Shown: positions 62,345 to 64,000 of the stretch, one piece after another
Layout of the letters: the number at the start of each line of letters is the position of its first letter
Position numbering within the stretch: position 1 is the stretch's first letter
Assembly: GCF_910596095.1 (NCBI RefSeq)
Contig: NC_056546.1
Location: 15,602,925-15,666,924 of the forward strand
DNA length: 64,000 nucleotides
Reading direction: 5' to 3'
Source of the DNA: Thunnus maccoyii
Taxonomy: Eukaryota; Chordata; Actinopteri; Scombriformes; Scombridae
Translations under genes and position numbers: made by a program
The notes under the pieces: model-generated
Told to the model about the DNA's origin: nothing
The model's input: the letters and a program-made list of their open reading frames with translations, nothing else
Database searches by the model: none

Positions 62345-64000
62345 TTTCATATGGATCCCAGGATGATCAGCTGCTGTGATACAACTGCTAACAGGGATCT
62401 AAATGAACAAACACACATCTGATTGTGCACTCACACACTGAGCAGCAGGAAGAAAAGTTATCACTCTCACAGTTTTCCCAATTTCAGTGTCTAACTTGTG
62501 TTTTAAACATCTTGTATGTTTATCTTGTAGTCATTAAAGGTGTTGGCTCAGCCTGTGACTGGATCATCAGGTATACGATGTGTGTTGATATATGAAGCCT
62601 TTCTACAAGATACAGAGTGCTGACAATGTAATGTGGGTATTGTTACACTTTGACAAGTATAAAGAGTTATAGTTGGAAATCAGTTAAGTATTCCTTACTT
62701 GTTCACTGGAAATCTACAGGGATATGAGGACATCTACTGGCCAAACAAGGACAGATGACATACACAAAGTGGTCCAACGGGGATTTTTTTCTCCCTTTTT
62801 GCATCAATAAGAAACATGATTGAAACCCTGAGATGTCAATAAAAAACTCATTAATAAATAATATGTTTACACATACATAACTGTCTCCACCTTCATTACA
62901 TTTATAGAATCAATCATCATCAAATCATGTTTTAGTGCTAAAAAAAAAAAAAAAATCAGCAGATTTAATTCTATATCTGCAAATATTTAGAGGGGAGTTC
63001 ATACTTTTATGGGCCCATAGTTCAAGATTTGAGGTTTTCCTCTAATTAATCCTTCCTGTCTTTCTCCACTAGATGTCAATACTGTTCTTTCTCATGCTTC
63101 ACTTCTAATTATCAATCTACCACAAAACATGACCAGCCATTTACTGTCATCTCCAAGCTTAAGTTTAGCTCTTTCTGAAAACAAATAGCTCTGCTGAAAA
63201 AGGCAACAGAAAATAGACAACACTTTTCTGGGATAATTCACAGTTTACAATCCAATTTTCCTTTTTTTTTAAAAAAGCAATTCCAACAAAAGGTGTCAGT
63301 ATCTTAAAACAAGCCTTAATAAGACAGTTGATTCCAATCTGAAAATTGATTAAAGAAAGTTCTCTAAAGGGGCTGATCTGCATTTTAAATTGAGTTATTT
63401 CTCTCCATTAGTAGATTGCTTTCACTATGATCAGTAAATGCTGCTGGTGACAGCTGCTGGAGCTTCTCTGCGCCAGTAGATGGCAGGATCGAACTAACTT
63501 TCAACTCCCAGTTCACTCTACTCATGCAGGGTGACAGTGAAACAAATGTGATTTATGGAAGTTTACTCAAACATGAGAGTAATTATGCCATTCTCTGGGT
63601 TAAACTGAAGCTATTTGTGTTCAGCTTGGACATTTAAACTTTGTGAGGTTCATTTAAAAGCTAAAATAGTTCAAAAGAACAAAAGAGAAACTCCTAAAAA
63701 AAAAAAAAGAACAAAGGTTCAAAAGAAGACATTTTAGTTACGTGCCGTTAATGCGTTATTGTATGATCTGCGTTCACAAATCCAGTCAACAGTTTTTCTC
63801 GGATATTTTGATACTGATCGTGAAGATCAATCTCTGAAATTGTTCAGAAACAGAGTAGCAGTGGTAAGATATTTCTCTTCCAACCACATTTATCATGCAC
63901 ACAAGAGGAGGTGAAAGCGCAGCATCAGCCTGATCAGGGGTTCAGATACGGGGGGCTTGATCCTAAACTAACGTCAGACACAAACAACTTGCTTCTAGAA
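62345..64000. other. distal flank, no gene seen
   Basis: AT-rich sequence with A-tracts (62941-62955, 63697-63708). No coding sequence supported. Confidence 0.4.

Noticed and set aside
1..64000. Search for CRISPR arrays, operons, phage or integrative elements
   Set aside because: The window is vertebrate nuclear DNA with spliced genes; tandem repeats here are microsatellites, not spaced direct repeats.
1..64000. tRNA or rRNA genes
   Set aside because: No cloverleaf with A/B-box-like words or rRNA-like segments were recognised by eye; a dedicated scan was not possible.

Overview
The window is nuclear DNA of a teleost fish, most likely a percomorph. Short split genes with GT-AG introns, many (TG)n, (CT)n and (GATA)n microsatellites, and several interspersed repeats typical of perciform genomes support this. 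All gene models come from reading splice sites and frames by eye. No RNA or database evidence was available.

Layout: 1-5810 is 3' flank and likely 3'UTR of chst3, a Golgi chondroitin 6-O-sulfotransferase on the minus strand (coding 5811-9084, a leader exon to 9167, promoter probably near 11.3-11.9 kb). 9.2-19.7 kb is intergenic; it holds microsatellites, a decayed pogo/Tigger-like transposase fragment (16639-16989) and two unassigned minus-strand ORFs (12815-13578). 19741-32604 is cdhr1 (photoreceptor cadherin), plus strand, 16 shared exons and two alternative last exons. 37003-40807 is lrit2 and 43110-46783 is lrit1, both minus strand and both LRR-Ig-FN3 membrane proteins. 50196-54673 is rgr (retinal G-protein-coupled receptor opsin), plus strand. 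54.7-64 kb has no recognised gene, only repeats and weak ORFs.

The order cdhr1(+) - lrit2(-) - lrit1(-) - rgr(+) is the vertebrate retinal cluster known from human 10q23. The four genes act in the outer retina: cdhr1 at the base of photoreceptor outer segments, LRIT proteins in photoreceptors and their synapses, and RGR in RPE/Mueller glia photo-isomerisation of retinal. OTX/CRX-type TAATCC motifs lie 80-190 bp upstream of the cdhr1, lrit2 and lrit1 start codons.

The most interesting observation is at the 3' end of cdhr1. Two successive terminal exons (31266-31466 and 32038-32604) both follow exon 16 in phase 0. Each encodes a juxtamembrane segment, a transmembrane helix and a basic tail with recognisable mutual similarity. 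They would give a 755-residue protein with a very short tail or an 877-residue protein with the known long tail. Other notable items are nested foldback (inverted-repeat) elements at 41.0-41.9 kb, a 14-bp inverted-repeat unit beside the pogo-like fragment, and microsatellites placed in splice or 3'-end signals of rgr and cdhr1.
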